Assembly (NCBI GenBank): GCA_021851525.1
Contig: JAJZDA010000009.1
Span: forward strand, 1 to 39,839
Direction: 5' to 3'
Length of the DNA stretch: 39,839 bases
Source of the DNA: Actinomycetes bacterium
GTDB lineage: Bacteria; Actinomycetota; Thermoleophilia; Solirubrobacterales; Solirubrobacteraceae
In this document: positions 23,432 to 30,813 of the stretch, piece after piece
Numbering within the stretch: the first letter of the stretch is position 1
How the letters are laid out: each line of letters begins with the position of its first letter
Program-made: the position numbers and the translations under genes
Notes under the pieces: generated by a model
Databases searched by the model: none
Told to the model about the DNA's origin: nothing
Seen by the model: only the letters and a program-made list of their open reading frames with translations

Positions 23432-24283
23432 GTGGAGCTATTGCGGATCGGTGAGCAGGGAAGGGAGCGGCCCTGCGTCCGGCTGGACCGAGAGGTCTAT
23501 GACCTCACACCACTCGTGCGCGACATCGACGGCTCCTTCCTCGAGGGCGATGGGCTGGCTAGGACCCGCGACGCGCTGGAGCGAATGGCACTTCCGCGCC
23601 TCAACATCGACGAGCAGCGCATCGCAGCACCGATCGCGCGGCCCCAGGCCGTGATCTGCATTGGGCAGAACTACGCAGCCCACGCCACCGAGTCCGGCTC
23701 GGCGCCGCCAGAGCACCCGATCGTCTTCTTCAAGCACCCCAATACCGTGATTGGACCGTACGACGACGTCCTCCGCCCGCGGAACTCGCGGCGCCTGGAT
23801 TGGGAGGTCGAGTTAGGTGTCGTTATCGGTCGTCGCGCTCGGTATCTCGACTCACCTGACGACGCCCTGGCGCATGTCGCCGGTTATGTCGTGTCGAACG
23901 ACGTTTCCGAGCGGACCCTCCAGCTCGAGACCTCCGGCGGCCAGTGGTCCAAGGGGAAGTGCTGCGAAACGTTCAATCCGCTCGGGCCTTGGCTTCGGCC
24001 GGCCGACGAAGTGGCCGAGGTCCAGGCTCTGAGCCTCAGGTCGTGGGTCAACGGTGAACCACGGCAGGACTCATCAACCGCAGACATGATCTTCGCGGTC
24101 GCCCAGCTTGTGTATGACCTGAGCCAATTCCTCGTGCTTGAGCCTGGAGACCTGATCAACACCGGCACCCCAGAGGGTGTCGCGCTCTCGGGCCGGTTTC
24201 CGTACCTGACCTCCGGCGATGTCATGGAGTTGGAGATCGAGGGGCTCGGACGTCAGCGCCAGAGCATCGTGGAGGCTCGCTGA
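23432..24283 (+). CDS. Fumarylacetoacetate hydrolase family protein (candidate 2,4-diketo-3-deoxy-aldonate hydrolase)
   Basis: A 283-residue protein, normal for the short FAH class. Motifs: IGQNYAAHATES, FFKHPNTVIGPYDDV, LDWEVELGVVIGRRAR with two metal-binding Glu residues, YVVSNDVSER with the metal Asp, and LINTGTPEGVALS. This pattern is shared by ureidoglycolate-lyase-like proteins and the 2,4-diketo-3-deoxy-rhamnonate/fuconate hydrolases (LRA6). In this cluster, C-C hydrolysis of a diketo acid to pyruvate and a 2-hydroxy acid fits best; for a galactonate-derived substrate the second product would be glycerate. The start is a GTG (or GTGGAG context) just after GAAAGGTGAAG. Confidence 0.82.
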   Translation: MELLRIGEQGRERPCVRLDREVYDLTPLVRDIDGSFLEGDGLARTRDALERMALPRLNIDEQRIAAPIARPQAVICIGQNYAAHATESGSAPPEHPIVFFKHPNTVIGPYDDVLRPRNSRRLDWEVELGVVIGRRARYLDSPDDALAHVAGYVVSNDVSERTLQLETSGGQWSKGKCCETFNPLGPWLRPADEVAEVQALSLRSWVNGEPRQDSSTADMIFAVAQLVYDLSQFLVLEPGDLINTGTPEGVALSGRFPYLTSGDVMELEIEGLGRQRQSIVEAR

Positions 24284-24341
24284 CCGGCCGGCGCTGCGAC
24301 TCGACGCCGCGGTCGAGGCCCTGATCGAAGCCAGTAAGTAT

Positions 24342-24350
24342 GATTAGCGA
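24342..24350 (+). promoter_or_regulatory. TATGATTAGCGA: -10 box and shared element at the DgoR-like start
   Basis: TATGAT (24339-24344) lies 5 bases before the ATG at 24350, which would give a leaderless or nearly leaderless mRNA. GATTAGCGA overlaps it and matches the element in the divergent SDR/binding-protein promoter. Confidence 0.4.
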
Positions 24351-25126
24351 TGATGTCCTACCCGAAGTCGCAAGAACCCGTTCGGTCGCCCCGACCACGA
24401 CGGCGCGGATTCCGCGGCCATGGTTCGCACGCGGCGATGGTGACCGAGCTCGGTCGACGGATCGTCGGAGGCGAATTCGAGCCCGGCGAGATCCTGGACC
24501 TGGCTCGGCTCGAGCAGGAGATGAGATTCGGACGGACGGCGCTGCGCGAGACCATGAAAGTCCTGGCCTCGAAGGGGCTCATCGATGCCCGTCAGGGCAC
24601 CGGCACGTTCGTCACGGACCGCGCGCACTGGAATCTGCTCGACCCTGACCTGCTGCGTTGGCACTATGAGACTCAGCCCCAGCATCACTTTCTGGACTCG
24701 CTGTCGGAGTTCCGGTTCTCGGTGGAGCCAGCAGCGGCAGGCTTGGCGGCCGAACGTCGCTCTGATGAGCAACTCCAGATCCTGGCCCGTGCGCTCGGTG
24801 ACATGGGCGCCAACTTCGATGACCGAGCGTTGTTCACAGGCTCCGACCTCGAGTTCCACGCAACCGTTCTCGAGGCATCCGGGAACGAGTTCTTCGTGCA
24901 ATTGGAGCCAATCATCGAGGCTGCGCTGTTCACGCGTGTCCAGTCCGTGCAGGCGGACGACGAACGTCGCGAGGAGACCCTCGCATCCCATCGCAGGGTG
25001 TTCGACGCCATCGCTGATCGGAACTCAGATGGAGCGACCGCTGCCATGCGCCACCTTCTCAAGGTTGCGCGTCAGCAGGAGCGGCTGGCAAGCCCCGAGA
25101 CTGCAGTCGCAGTCGCCGCCGACTAG
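24350..25126 (+). CDS. FadR-type GntR repressor, DgoR-like
   Basis: A 258-residue regulator. After a basic tail, the winged helix runs AAMVTELGRRIVGGEFEPG ... LARLEQEMRFGRTALRETMKVLASKGLIDARQGTGTFV; the FCD effector domain holds metal ligands in GSDLEFHATV, ASHRRVF and AMRHLL. The linker WNLLDPDLLRW matches the WNYLDTDVLQW of E. coli DgoR, the D-galactonate repressor. This independent similarity supports the galactonate reading of the cluster. Its start codon overlaps the GATTAGCGA element also present in the main divergent promoter, so it probably controls both. Confidence 0.82.
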   Translation: MMSYPKSQEPVRSPRPRRRGFRGHGSHAAMVTELGRRIVGGEFEPGEILDLARLEQEMRFGRTALRETMKVLASKGLIDARQGTGTFVTDRAHWNLLDPDLLRWHYETQPQHHFLDSLSEFRFSVEPAAAGLAAERRSDEQLQILARALGDMGANFDDRALFTGSDLEFHATVLEASGNEFFVQLEPIIEAALFTRVQSVQADDERREETLASHRRVFDAIADRNSDGATAAMRHLLKVARQQERLASPETAVAVAAD

Positions 25127-25218
25127 TCGCAGCGGCATCTGCGGGTCTGCGCGCGGCGGCGTCGAGGATCTGCTGGGGGTGCGCGCAAGCAGCCGTCCGG
25201 GAGAGGGAGTGGCATAAG

Positions 25219-26109
25219 TTGAGCCGCGACGCTCAGTGCATCGCTGTGGATGTGGCGTGTGACGCGGGCGACGTTCTCGGTGAGGGGCCCCTCTGGAATG
25301 TCGACGGTGGCGTTCTCTATTGGCTCGACATCGAGCGGCGCTTCATCCACGCCCTTGAGCCTGAGCGCCGTGCCCATGAGCGGGTGGTGATCCAACTCCA
25401 GCCTTCGGCGCTTGGGTTGAGAGCTCGCGGGGGCTTGATCGTCGCGGCCACGCGGTGTCTTCTCGGCTTGGATCGGTTGGACGGCGAGCCGCGTGTTCTG
25501 GCTGAGCTCACGGACGTGCGCTCAGACGTGCGCTTCAACGATGGCGAGTGTGATCCCCAGGGCCGCTTTTGGGCTGGCACGACGAGCGGTTCGGATGCGG
25601 GGGGGGCTGCGCTGTACCGACTGGAGCACGACGGCTCGGTGACCACCGTCCTGCGCGACGTCACCATCTCCAACGGCCTGGCGTGGGCACCAGATCACTC
25701 CACATTGTTCTACGTCGACACACCGACCGGAGGTGTTGATGCGTTTGACTACGACGCCGAGACGGGCACGATCAGCCGCAGACGTCGTCTGATCGATATC
25801 AACCCCAGGGACGGCTATCCGGACGGAATGACCGTCGACGCGGAGGGATTTCTATGGGTCGCGCTTTGGGGCGGCGGCACGGTGCGGCGGTACCGGCCAG
25901 ATGGGAGGCTCGAGGCGATCGTGACCGTTCCGAGCAGCCAGCCGACGAGCTGCTGCTTCGGTGGCAAGAGGCTTGATCAGCTGTTCATCACGTCCGCCCG
26001 CTACGGTCTCAGCCCCGAGCAACTCACGCGTGAGCCCCTGGCGGGGGCGCTGTTCACCTGCCAACCGGGCGTGACTGGGCTCCCACCAACAGCGGTCTCT
26101 GAGATCTAG
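25219..26109 (+). CDS. SMP-30/gluconolactonase family lactonase
   Basis: A 296-residue six-bladed propeller of the SGL/LRE family: metal Glu in LGEGPLWN (E22), RFNDGECDPQGRFWAGT, ISNGLAWAPDHSTLFYVDT and GYPDGMTVDAEGFLWVALWGGG with the catalytic Asp. It hydrolyses sugar lactones to aldonates, the step between the SDR and the DgoD-type dehydratase. The start is a TTG at 25219 with GAGAGGGAGTGG upstream. It lies 92 bases after the DgoR-like gene and is convergent with the enolase-like gene 19 bases further on. Confidence 0.88.
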   Translation: MSRDAQCIAVDVACDAGDVLGEGPLWNVDGGVLYWLDIERRFIHALEPERRAHERVVIQLQPSALGLRARGGLIVAATRCLLGLDRLDGEPRVLAELTDVRSDVRFNDGECDPQGRFWAGTTSGSDAGGAALYRLEHDGSVTTVLRDVTISNGLAWAPDHSTLFYVDTPTGGVDAFDYDAETGTISRRRRLIDINPRDGYPDGMTVDAEGFLWVALWGGGTVRRYRPDGRLEAIVTVPSSQPTSCCFGGKRLDQLFITSARYGLSPEQLTREPLAGALFTCQPGVTGLPPTAVSEI

Positions 26110-26128
26110 GGATCGAGCTGCCAAGCTG

Positions 26129-27424
26129 TCAGTCGCACCAACTCGAGCCTGAGCGCCCCGCGTCATCCCCTCGCACGACGGGAAGGGGCGACGGGAGCTT
26201 CCAGAGATGCTCGATCTCGACCAGCCTGTTGTATTTTGCGAGCCTTTCAGATTGGGTGATCGACCCGATCTTGATGTGATCGGCGCCGAGACCAACGGCC
26301 AGGTCCGCAAGCCAGTCATCCTCGGTCTCGCCGCTGCGGGCGCTGACGACGATGCGCCAACCTGCAGCGCGCGCCGCCTGAAAGGCCGCGAGAGCGTCGG
26401 TCAGCGTTCCGACCTGGTTGGCCTTCAGCAGCAGGGCGTCAGCCGCCCGTGCTGCGACAGCACGGTTGATGCGGGCGACGTTCGTACAGAGCAAGTCGTC
26501 GCCGAGGGTCATGGCGCGGCCGTTCAGCACCGTCCTGAGTTGCGGCCAGCCGTCCCAGTCCTCCTCGGCGAGACCATCCTCGATCGAGACGATCGGGAAA
26601 CGGTCGATCCAGCCGGAGATGAGGTCGATCACGCCAGCGGAGTCGAGTTCAGTGCCATCGATCTGGTATGTGCCTGCATTCCAGAAGTGCGAGGCAGCGA
26701 CATCCACGGTCAGGGCGACGCCCTGACGGCCGGATCTGCTGATCGCGTCGACGGCACACTGGAGCATCTCCGCCGCGTCCGAGAACGGTGGGGCGAGTCC
26801 ACCCTCGTCGGCCCGAAGCATCCGCATGCCATAGCGTCTGTGGACCAACTCGGCAGCAGCAGTGAACACATCGAAGACCGTCGCGAGCACCTTGCTGGTG
26901 CTGCCGGCTTGCAGCGGCATCACCTGCACGTCCTGGAGCTCAACCTGACCGCCCGCATGCTTCCCACCGCTGAAAAGGTTGATCATCGGCAACGGAATTG
27001 CCGGCTTGGTACCGGCAAGCTCTGAGATGTAGCGCCACAGCGGAATACCCCGTTCACCGGCGCGCGCGCGTGCATAGGCAAGGGAGAGAGCCAGCGCGGC
27101 GTTCGCTCCCAGCCTGGCAAATCCGTCCGTGCCGTCGAGCTCACGGATGCCGGCGTCCAGGGTGGCCTGATCCTCGGGTGCCTCGGCCAACGCCCAGTCG
27201 GCGAACTCACCGCGCAGGTGTCCGACCGCCTTCAGGCAACCCATCCCGCGGAAACGCCTCGGGTCGCCGTCACGCAGTTCGAACGCCTCGGCCGCCCCCG
27301 TCGAGGCGCCTGCGGGCACCGACGCTGAACCTCTGGCGCCGCTGGCCAGCGTGAGCATCGCTTTGACCGTCGGCCGGCCACGGCTGTCAAGGACCTCCAG
27401 GGCGTCTACCTCAATGATGCTCAA
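26129..27424 (-). CDS. Divergent enolase (enolase-like lyase)
   Basis: A 431-residue full-length enolase homologue. Retained: N-terminal lid ASTG with ELRDGD, H156 (KHAGG), E207 (ADEGG), metal ligands D241, E282 and D309, catalytic K334 (LLLKANQVGTLTD), R363-S364 and K385 (HIKIG). Changed: the usual SHRSGETED is SARSGETED (A362 for an invariant His), the second catalytic-loop Glu of QEFM is D165, and NGG is SGG. These changes are unexpected in a housekeeping enolase. It overlaps an APH-fold kinase gene by four bases. It may act on glycerate-derived 2-phosphoglycerate or a related 2-phospho acid; the true reaction is unproven. Confidence 0.85.
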   Translation of the reverse strand: MSIIEVDALEVLDSRGRPTVKAMLTLASGARGSASVPAGASTGAAEAFELRDGDPRRFRGMGCLKAVGHLRGEFADWALAEAPEDQATLDAGIRELDGTDGFARLGANAALALSLAYARARAGERGIPLWRYISELAGTKPAIPLPMINLFSGGKHAGGQVELQDVQVMPLQAGSTSKVLATVFDVFTAAAELVHRRYGMRMLRADEGGLAPPFSDAAEMLQCAVDAISRSGRQGVALTVDVAASHFWNAGTYQIDGTELDSAGVIDLISGWIDRFPIVSIEDGLAEEDWDGWPQLRTVLNGRAMTLGDDLLCTNVARINRAVAARAADALLLKANQVGTLTDALAAFQAARAAGWRIVVSARSGETEDDWLADLAVGLGADHIKIGSITQSERLAKYNRLVEIEHLWKLPSPLPVVRGDDAGRSGSSWCD

Positions 27425-28449
27425 CTGAACCTCGCGACAAGAGCCGAGAGCAATTCGGGAATCGTCGACGGCCGCTGTGCCATCAGCGCGAGCGCGGCCT
27501 TCCGTTGAACGACGCGCTGCCGAGCATCCAGATACTCAACAGGTGAGCGTCCCGCAACCCTTGCCAGCACGCAGCCGAGCGTATGATCGACGGCACGCTC
27601 CGCGACCCCCGGAAACCAGGCTGCGCGCGCAGCCTGCGCGGAGTAGGTCGCCCAGAATTCTTCGGCGAGCATGAGCAACCCCAGCCGTCGGGCTGAGTCG
27701 GCATTCGCCTTGCTCAGTAGATGGGCCAGAAAGAACCCCAGGTCGAAGGCCGGATCGCCGACGTGCATCACCTCGTGATCGAGCAGAACCACGCGGTTCG
27801 GAAGGACCAGAACGTTCTTCGGGCTGAAGTCGCCGTGAACCAGCGCAATGTGGCGCTCGCGGAGGTCATCCACGAGCCGTTCAAGGGCGACGCGCGCCTC
27901 GGGAACCGTCGCCGCCACCTGCTGGTAGAACGGCTCGACGCGCAGCGTCTCGAAGTTCGTTCGGTCGGCGAATGTCTCACGCGCGCTCGCGAGTTCCTCG
28001 GCCGAGCCGACATGAAGGCGAGCCAAGAGCTGTCCGAGGGAGCGAGCGACTCCGGCGTCAAGCTGCCCAGCGAGCAGCATCGCCTTCCAGGACGGCGATG
28101 CCGCGCGGACATACTCCATCGCAACGATGTGATGCTCGCGGTCCTCAGCCATCAGGCGCGGAACGCAACCAGGTCCGCAGATCCGTGTCAGCCAGCGGAT
28201 GCCGTCGGCCTCGACATGGATGCGTTCAGGATCGGCGAACCAGTCGCTCTCCACGCGGAGCTTGCGCAGCGCCTGTTTCACCACGATCGCCTGCCGCCCG
28301 TCAGGCTCTACCACCACCGTCCGGCTCGAGACCCCGCCGGGCAGTGGGCGGCAGGGTGGCAACCGCTCGCTGACGTCGAGCAGTCCGACGTCGTGAAGCC
28401 AGTCATCGAGTTCCGCCGGTATCTCAACGTTTGCGGTCACCACTGTCAC
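27421..28449 (-). CDS. APH/choline-kinase-fold small-molecule kinase (candidate glycerate kinase)
   Basis: About 342 residues. The ATP-binding part shows AIVVKQALRKLRVESDW with the conserved Lys; the catalytic loop is IALVHGDFSPKNVLV and the metal motif VVLLDHEVMHVGDPAFDLGFF, all typical of APH-fold kinases such as methylthioribose kinase. Starts GTG 28449, 28443 and 28440 are all possible; the ORF track's first 235 codons are antisense to the GntR gene. Its stop overlaps the enolase start (ATGA), so the two act together. If the enolase converts a 2-phosphate, the kinase probably makes it. Glycerate is the substrate the pathway predicts; this is inference. Confidence 0.8.
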   Translation of the reverse strand: MTVVTANVEIPAELDDWLHDVGLLDVSERLPPCRPLPGGVSSRTVVVEPDGRQAIVVKQALRKLRVESDWFADPERIHVEADGIRWLTRICGPGCVPRLMAEDREHHIVAMEYVRAASPSWKAMLLAGQLDAGVARSLGQLLARLHVGSAEELASARETFADRTNFETLRVEPFYQQVAATVPEARVALERLVDDLRERHIALVHGDFSPKNVLVLPNRVVLLDHEVMHVGDPAFDLGFFLAHLLSKANADSARRLGLLMLAEEFWATYSAQAARAAWFPGVAERAVDHTLGCVLARVAGRSPVEYLDARQRVVQRKAALALMAQRPSTIPELLSALVARFS

Positions 28450-28461
28450 TGAGATCTCAGT
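28448..28461. promoter_or_regulatory. ACTGAGATCTCAGT operator between kinase and GntR genes
   Basis: A 14-bp perfect palindrome that overlaps the kinase start and precedes TTGCCG, a possible -35 box of the GntR gene. A 12-bp copy (CTGAGATCTCAG) lies at the end of the GntR gene. The FadR-type protein encoded next to it is the obvious binder. Confidence 0.65.
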
Positions 28462-28530
28462 TTGCCGTCGCCGGTCCGTGGTGTCAAGCTTGTACCCAGC
28501 ACCGGCATGCCGAGTTCCCTCAGACACGCG

Positions 28531-29223
28531 ATGACCGAACGACACCTTCCCATCGAGAACGGGCAACCGCTGAAGGAGCAGGCCTTCACGCGACTGCGCG
28601 AGGCGATCGTCAGTGGCGCGATTCCGCCCGGAGCCGAGTTGAGCGAGCGAACTCTCGCGGCCGAGCTGGGCATGAGCAAGACGCCGATCCGGGTCGCTCT
28701 CGAGCGCCTCTCTCGTGAGGGCTTCGTCGAAATCGTTGCGCAGAGCGGAGTGCGGGTGCGTGGGATCACGCACAAGGAGCTCAGCGACCACTTCGGCCTG
28801 CGGGAGGCTCTGGAGACATGGGTCGTTCGCCAGCTTTCCCGGGGCGTGCCGGCCGCCGGGCTGCGGTCGCTCGACGCCCGGATCGCCGATCAGCGCGAGA
28901 CCATCGAGCGCGGCGACCGACTCGCGTATGTCGAACAGGACGCAGAGTTTCACCGCACGCTGGCAGCCCTCACCGGCAACGATGAGGTGTTGGGCGCGAT
29001 CCAGAACCAACGTGACCACCTCGCTCGGATACTGGCGAGAACCGTCGGTCTGAACCCGACTCGACTGCTCGCCAGCCTGGACGAGCACCAGGCGGTGCTC
29101 GAAGCGGTCCGCGCCGGCGACGGGGATCGTGCGGCAGCCTGTATGCAACGTCACCTGGCGAACGCCGCCGCGGCTGCAGACCTCATGCCTCCGAATCGCA
29201 TGGCGCCTGAGATCTCAGACTGA
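28531..29223 (+). CDS. FadR-type GntR regulator of the kinase-enolase pair
   Basis: About 230 residues from MTERHLPIE (ATG 28507, MPSSLRHAM, is an alternative). Winged helix: LKEQAFTRLREAIVSGAIPPGAELSERTLAAELGMSKTPIRVALERLSREGFVEI. FCD domain: HFGLREALETWVVRQL, metal ligands in EQDAEFHRTL, DEHQAVL and MQRHLANA. It is divergent from the kinase-enolase operon across a perfect palindrome. FCD regulators usually sense a small organic acid, so a pathway intermediate such as glycerate or its phosphate would fit. Distinct from the DgoR-like protein, so the cluster has two regulators. Confidence 0.85.
   Translation: MTERHLPIENGQPLKEQAFTRLREAIVSGAIPPGAELSERTLAAELGMSKTPIRVALERLSREGFVEIVAQSGVRVRGITHKELSDHFGLREALETWVVRQLSRGVPAAGLRSLDARIADQRETIERGDRLAYVEQDAEFHRTLAALTGNDEVLGAIQNQRDHLARILARTVGLNPTRLLASLDEHQAVLEAVRAGDGDRAAACMQRHLANAAAAADLMPPNRMAPEISD
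29207..29218. promoter_or_regulatory. Second CTGAGATCTCAG palindrome at the 3' end of the GntR gene
   Basis: An exact 12-bp copy of the operator core at 28448-28461, located five bases before the GntR stop codon. It could allow repressor looping over the gene or be a distal site. A weaker match (CTGAGATCTAGG) covers the SMP-30 stop at 26099-26110. Confidence 0.5.
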
Positions 29224-29464
29224 TGCCGCTCGATGACTCCCGGCAGGCGCGCCCCTTCCCAAGCCCACGGCAAGGTGCGAACCCGGTGACCCGCCCGGTC
29301 GAAGGCCATCTCGGATGTGGGGGCCGGTCGGCAACGGAGACCAGGGTCCAGGCGGGCCGGATCGAGCCTCACCCACGACTCGACACCCGTCTAACCACCG
29401 GGCACGCTGAAGCAACTCCCCCGGGCCACGATCCATCCGGCGCCACCAGCCACGGGGAACGTGA

Positions 29465-29839
29465 CTACACGGACTGGTCGCCGAAGATCGCCGAGGTGTC
29501 GACCTGGCGGAGGATCTGCTGGCCGCACTGCCAGCAGAAGCCGGCGTTGGCCGAATGGGGCGCGCCGCAGCTGCCGCAGGCGCCGGCCGTGCCGGCGGTC
29601 TCGTGCTTGAGGATGCGGTCGACCTCGGCCAGCTTGGCCTCGACGTCCTGCAGCGCAGCCGCCTGACGGACGAGGACATCGACGCGGATCCGGTCGCGGA
29701 TCGCCATCTCATAGACCAACCCGCCGAGGTCCCACTGCAGCTCGGCCACCCGGGTGTGCAGCTCATCCCGGGTGCGACGCAGGTCGACGATCGGTTCCTC
29801 GACGGCGACGGCGGCGGTGGAATCGGAGCTCGTGGACAT
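29465..29839 (-). CDS. Small zinc-ribbon protein with helical N-terminal part
   Basis: A 124-residue protein. MSTSSDSTAAVAVEEPIVDL is followed by a long helical, probably coiled-coil region (TRDELHTRVAELQWDLGGLVYEMAIRD ... VEAKLAEVDRIL) and then a double-CxxC zinc ribbon, CGSCGAPHSANAGFCWQCG. The ORF track adds 65 codons; the ATG at 29839 has GAGGAAC seven bases upstream. Function is unknown. Codon use is strongly GC3 again, unlike the island, so this is probably native chromosome. A C-terminal gene remnant lies 33 bases upstream on the same strand. Confidence 0.75.
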   Translation of the reverse strand: MSTSSDSTAAVAVEEPIVDLRRTRDELHTRVAELQWDLGGLVYEMAIRDRIRVDVLVRQAAALQDVEAKLAEVDRILKHETAGTAGACGSCGAPHSANAGFCWQCGQQILRQVDTSAIFGDQSV

Positions 29840-29871
29840 CGAAGCAGTTCCTCTGTCGGTGGGGCGGCGGG

Positions 29872-29975
29872 TCAGCCGCCGGTGGAGAACAGGTTCGCGC
29901 CCGCGGAGCCGCCCCCCGAGGAGGTGCCCTTGGCGGGCTTGGCTGACTCCGCAGTTGGTGGGCGCACGGATAGCC
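29872..29975 (-). pseudogene. 3' remnant of an unknown gene upstream of the zinc-ribbon gene
   Basis: The last ~33 codons of a long minus-strand ORF (PPTAESAKPAKGTSSGGG...ANLFSTGG, then TGA) look like a real, low-complexity C-terminus with native codon use. The sequence further upstream belongs to the ISL3 insertion region. The left boundary is a guess. The family is unknown. Confidence 0.35.
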
Positions 29976-30249
29976 CGAATCGCCCGTAGGTAAGGCGTTT
30001 TCGACCCTCTTGGGCATGGGGGTCGTGTGTCCACGCTTTGAGTGTCCGGTAGCGGAGGGTCAGCGTCATCGGGATTTCAGGGGTCTTCGGTCGAGTTGGT
30101 GGTGACTCGCGCGCGGTGATCGGGGGCTGAGCGAGGCTTTCGGCGTGCTGGCCGGGATTGTGGGTTGCGCGGGTTGTCGTGACGCGCCGCATTCTCCGCG
30201 TCAGGCTGCGGGGTGATCTATGTCCTGCTGCCTGCGAAGGGAGAACTAC

Positions 30250-30813
30250 GTGCGCGTCACGACCGCATTCAACCGCCTGCTTGCGTTGCCGGGGGCGTCT
30301 GTCACGGATGTCAGCTTCAGCCCGGAGGGGGTGATCGTGACGGTTCGTCTGCGTCGCCGGCGTTTGGCGTGCGGCGGCTGTGTGCAGCTCGCCACCCGTT
30401 TGCACGACCGGCGCCTGAAGCGGTGGCGGCACCTCGATCTTGGGGCGGCGCGCTGCCACGTCGGGTGTGAGCTGCGGCGGGTGTGGTGCCTTGATTGCGG
30501 TGCGCGCTCGGAGGCGGTGCCGTGGGCCAGGGCCGGGCCCCATCACACCCGCGACTTCGAGGATCTCGTGGCGTGGCTGGCGCAACAGGTGGCCAAGACC
30601 CCGGTCCGGCGGCTGATGAAGATCGGCTGGGACACCGTCGGGAACATCGTGGAGCGGGTCGTCGCTGACCGCATCGACCACGGCCGACTTCCGTTCGACG
30701 CCGTCGGCACCCTTACCCTGCAGGAACCAACAACCACCCAGCTCTCACAGCAGGTGGACCCATGAACGGGGTCCGGTCAGATCAGCTACCGCCGCGGGCA
30801 GCGTTATCTGGGT
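30250..30813 (+). pseudogene. Truncated ISL3-family transposase (element A)
   Basis: From GTG 30250 the frame reads VRVTTAFNRLLALPGASVTD, then a zinc-binding part (LACGGCVQLATRLHDRRLKRWRHLDLG ... RRVWCLDCGARSEAVPW) and HTRDFEDLVAWLAQQVAKTPVRRLMKIGWDTVGNIVERVVADRIDHGRL, all typical of the ISL3 N-terminal half. After GRL about 80 bases of unrelated sequence with an in-frame TGA (30763) replace the expected catalytic start, then ISYRRGQRYLG resumes in the same frame and is cut by element B at about 30814. The rest of the catalytic domain is missing. The left end of the element is not identified. Confidence 0.75.

Noticed and set aside
27421-29154. 577-residue reading frame as one kinase protein
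   Set aside because: The first 235 codons are exactly antisense to the FadR-type regulator and have no protein character; the real gene starts near 28449.
30705-30780. The foreign segment in element A as a separate gene or attachment site
   Set aside because: Only about 80 bases, no repeat ends and no recognisable product; noted only as an unexplained insertion.
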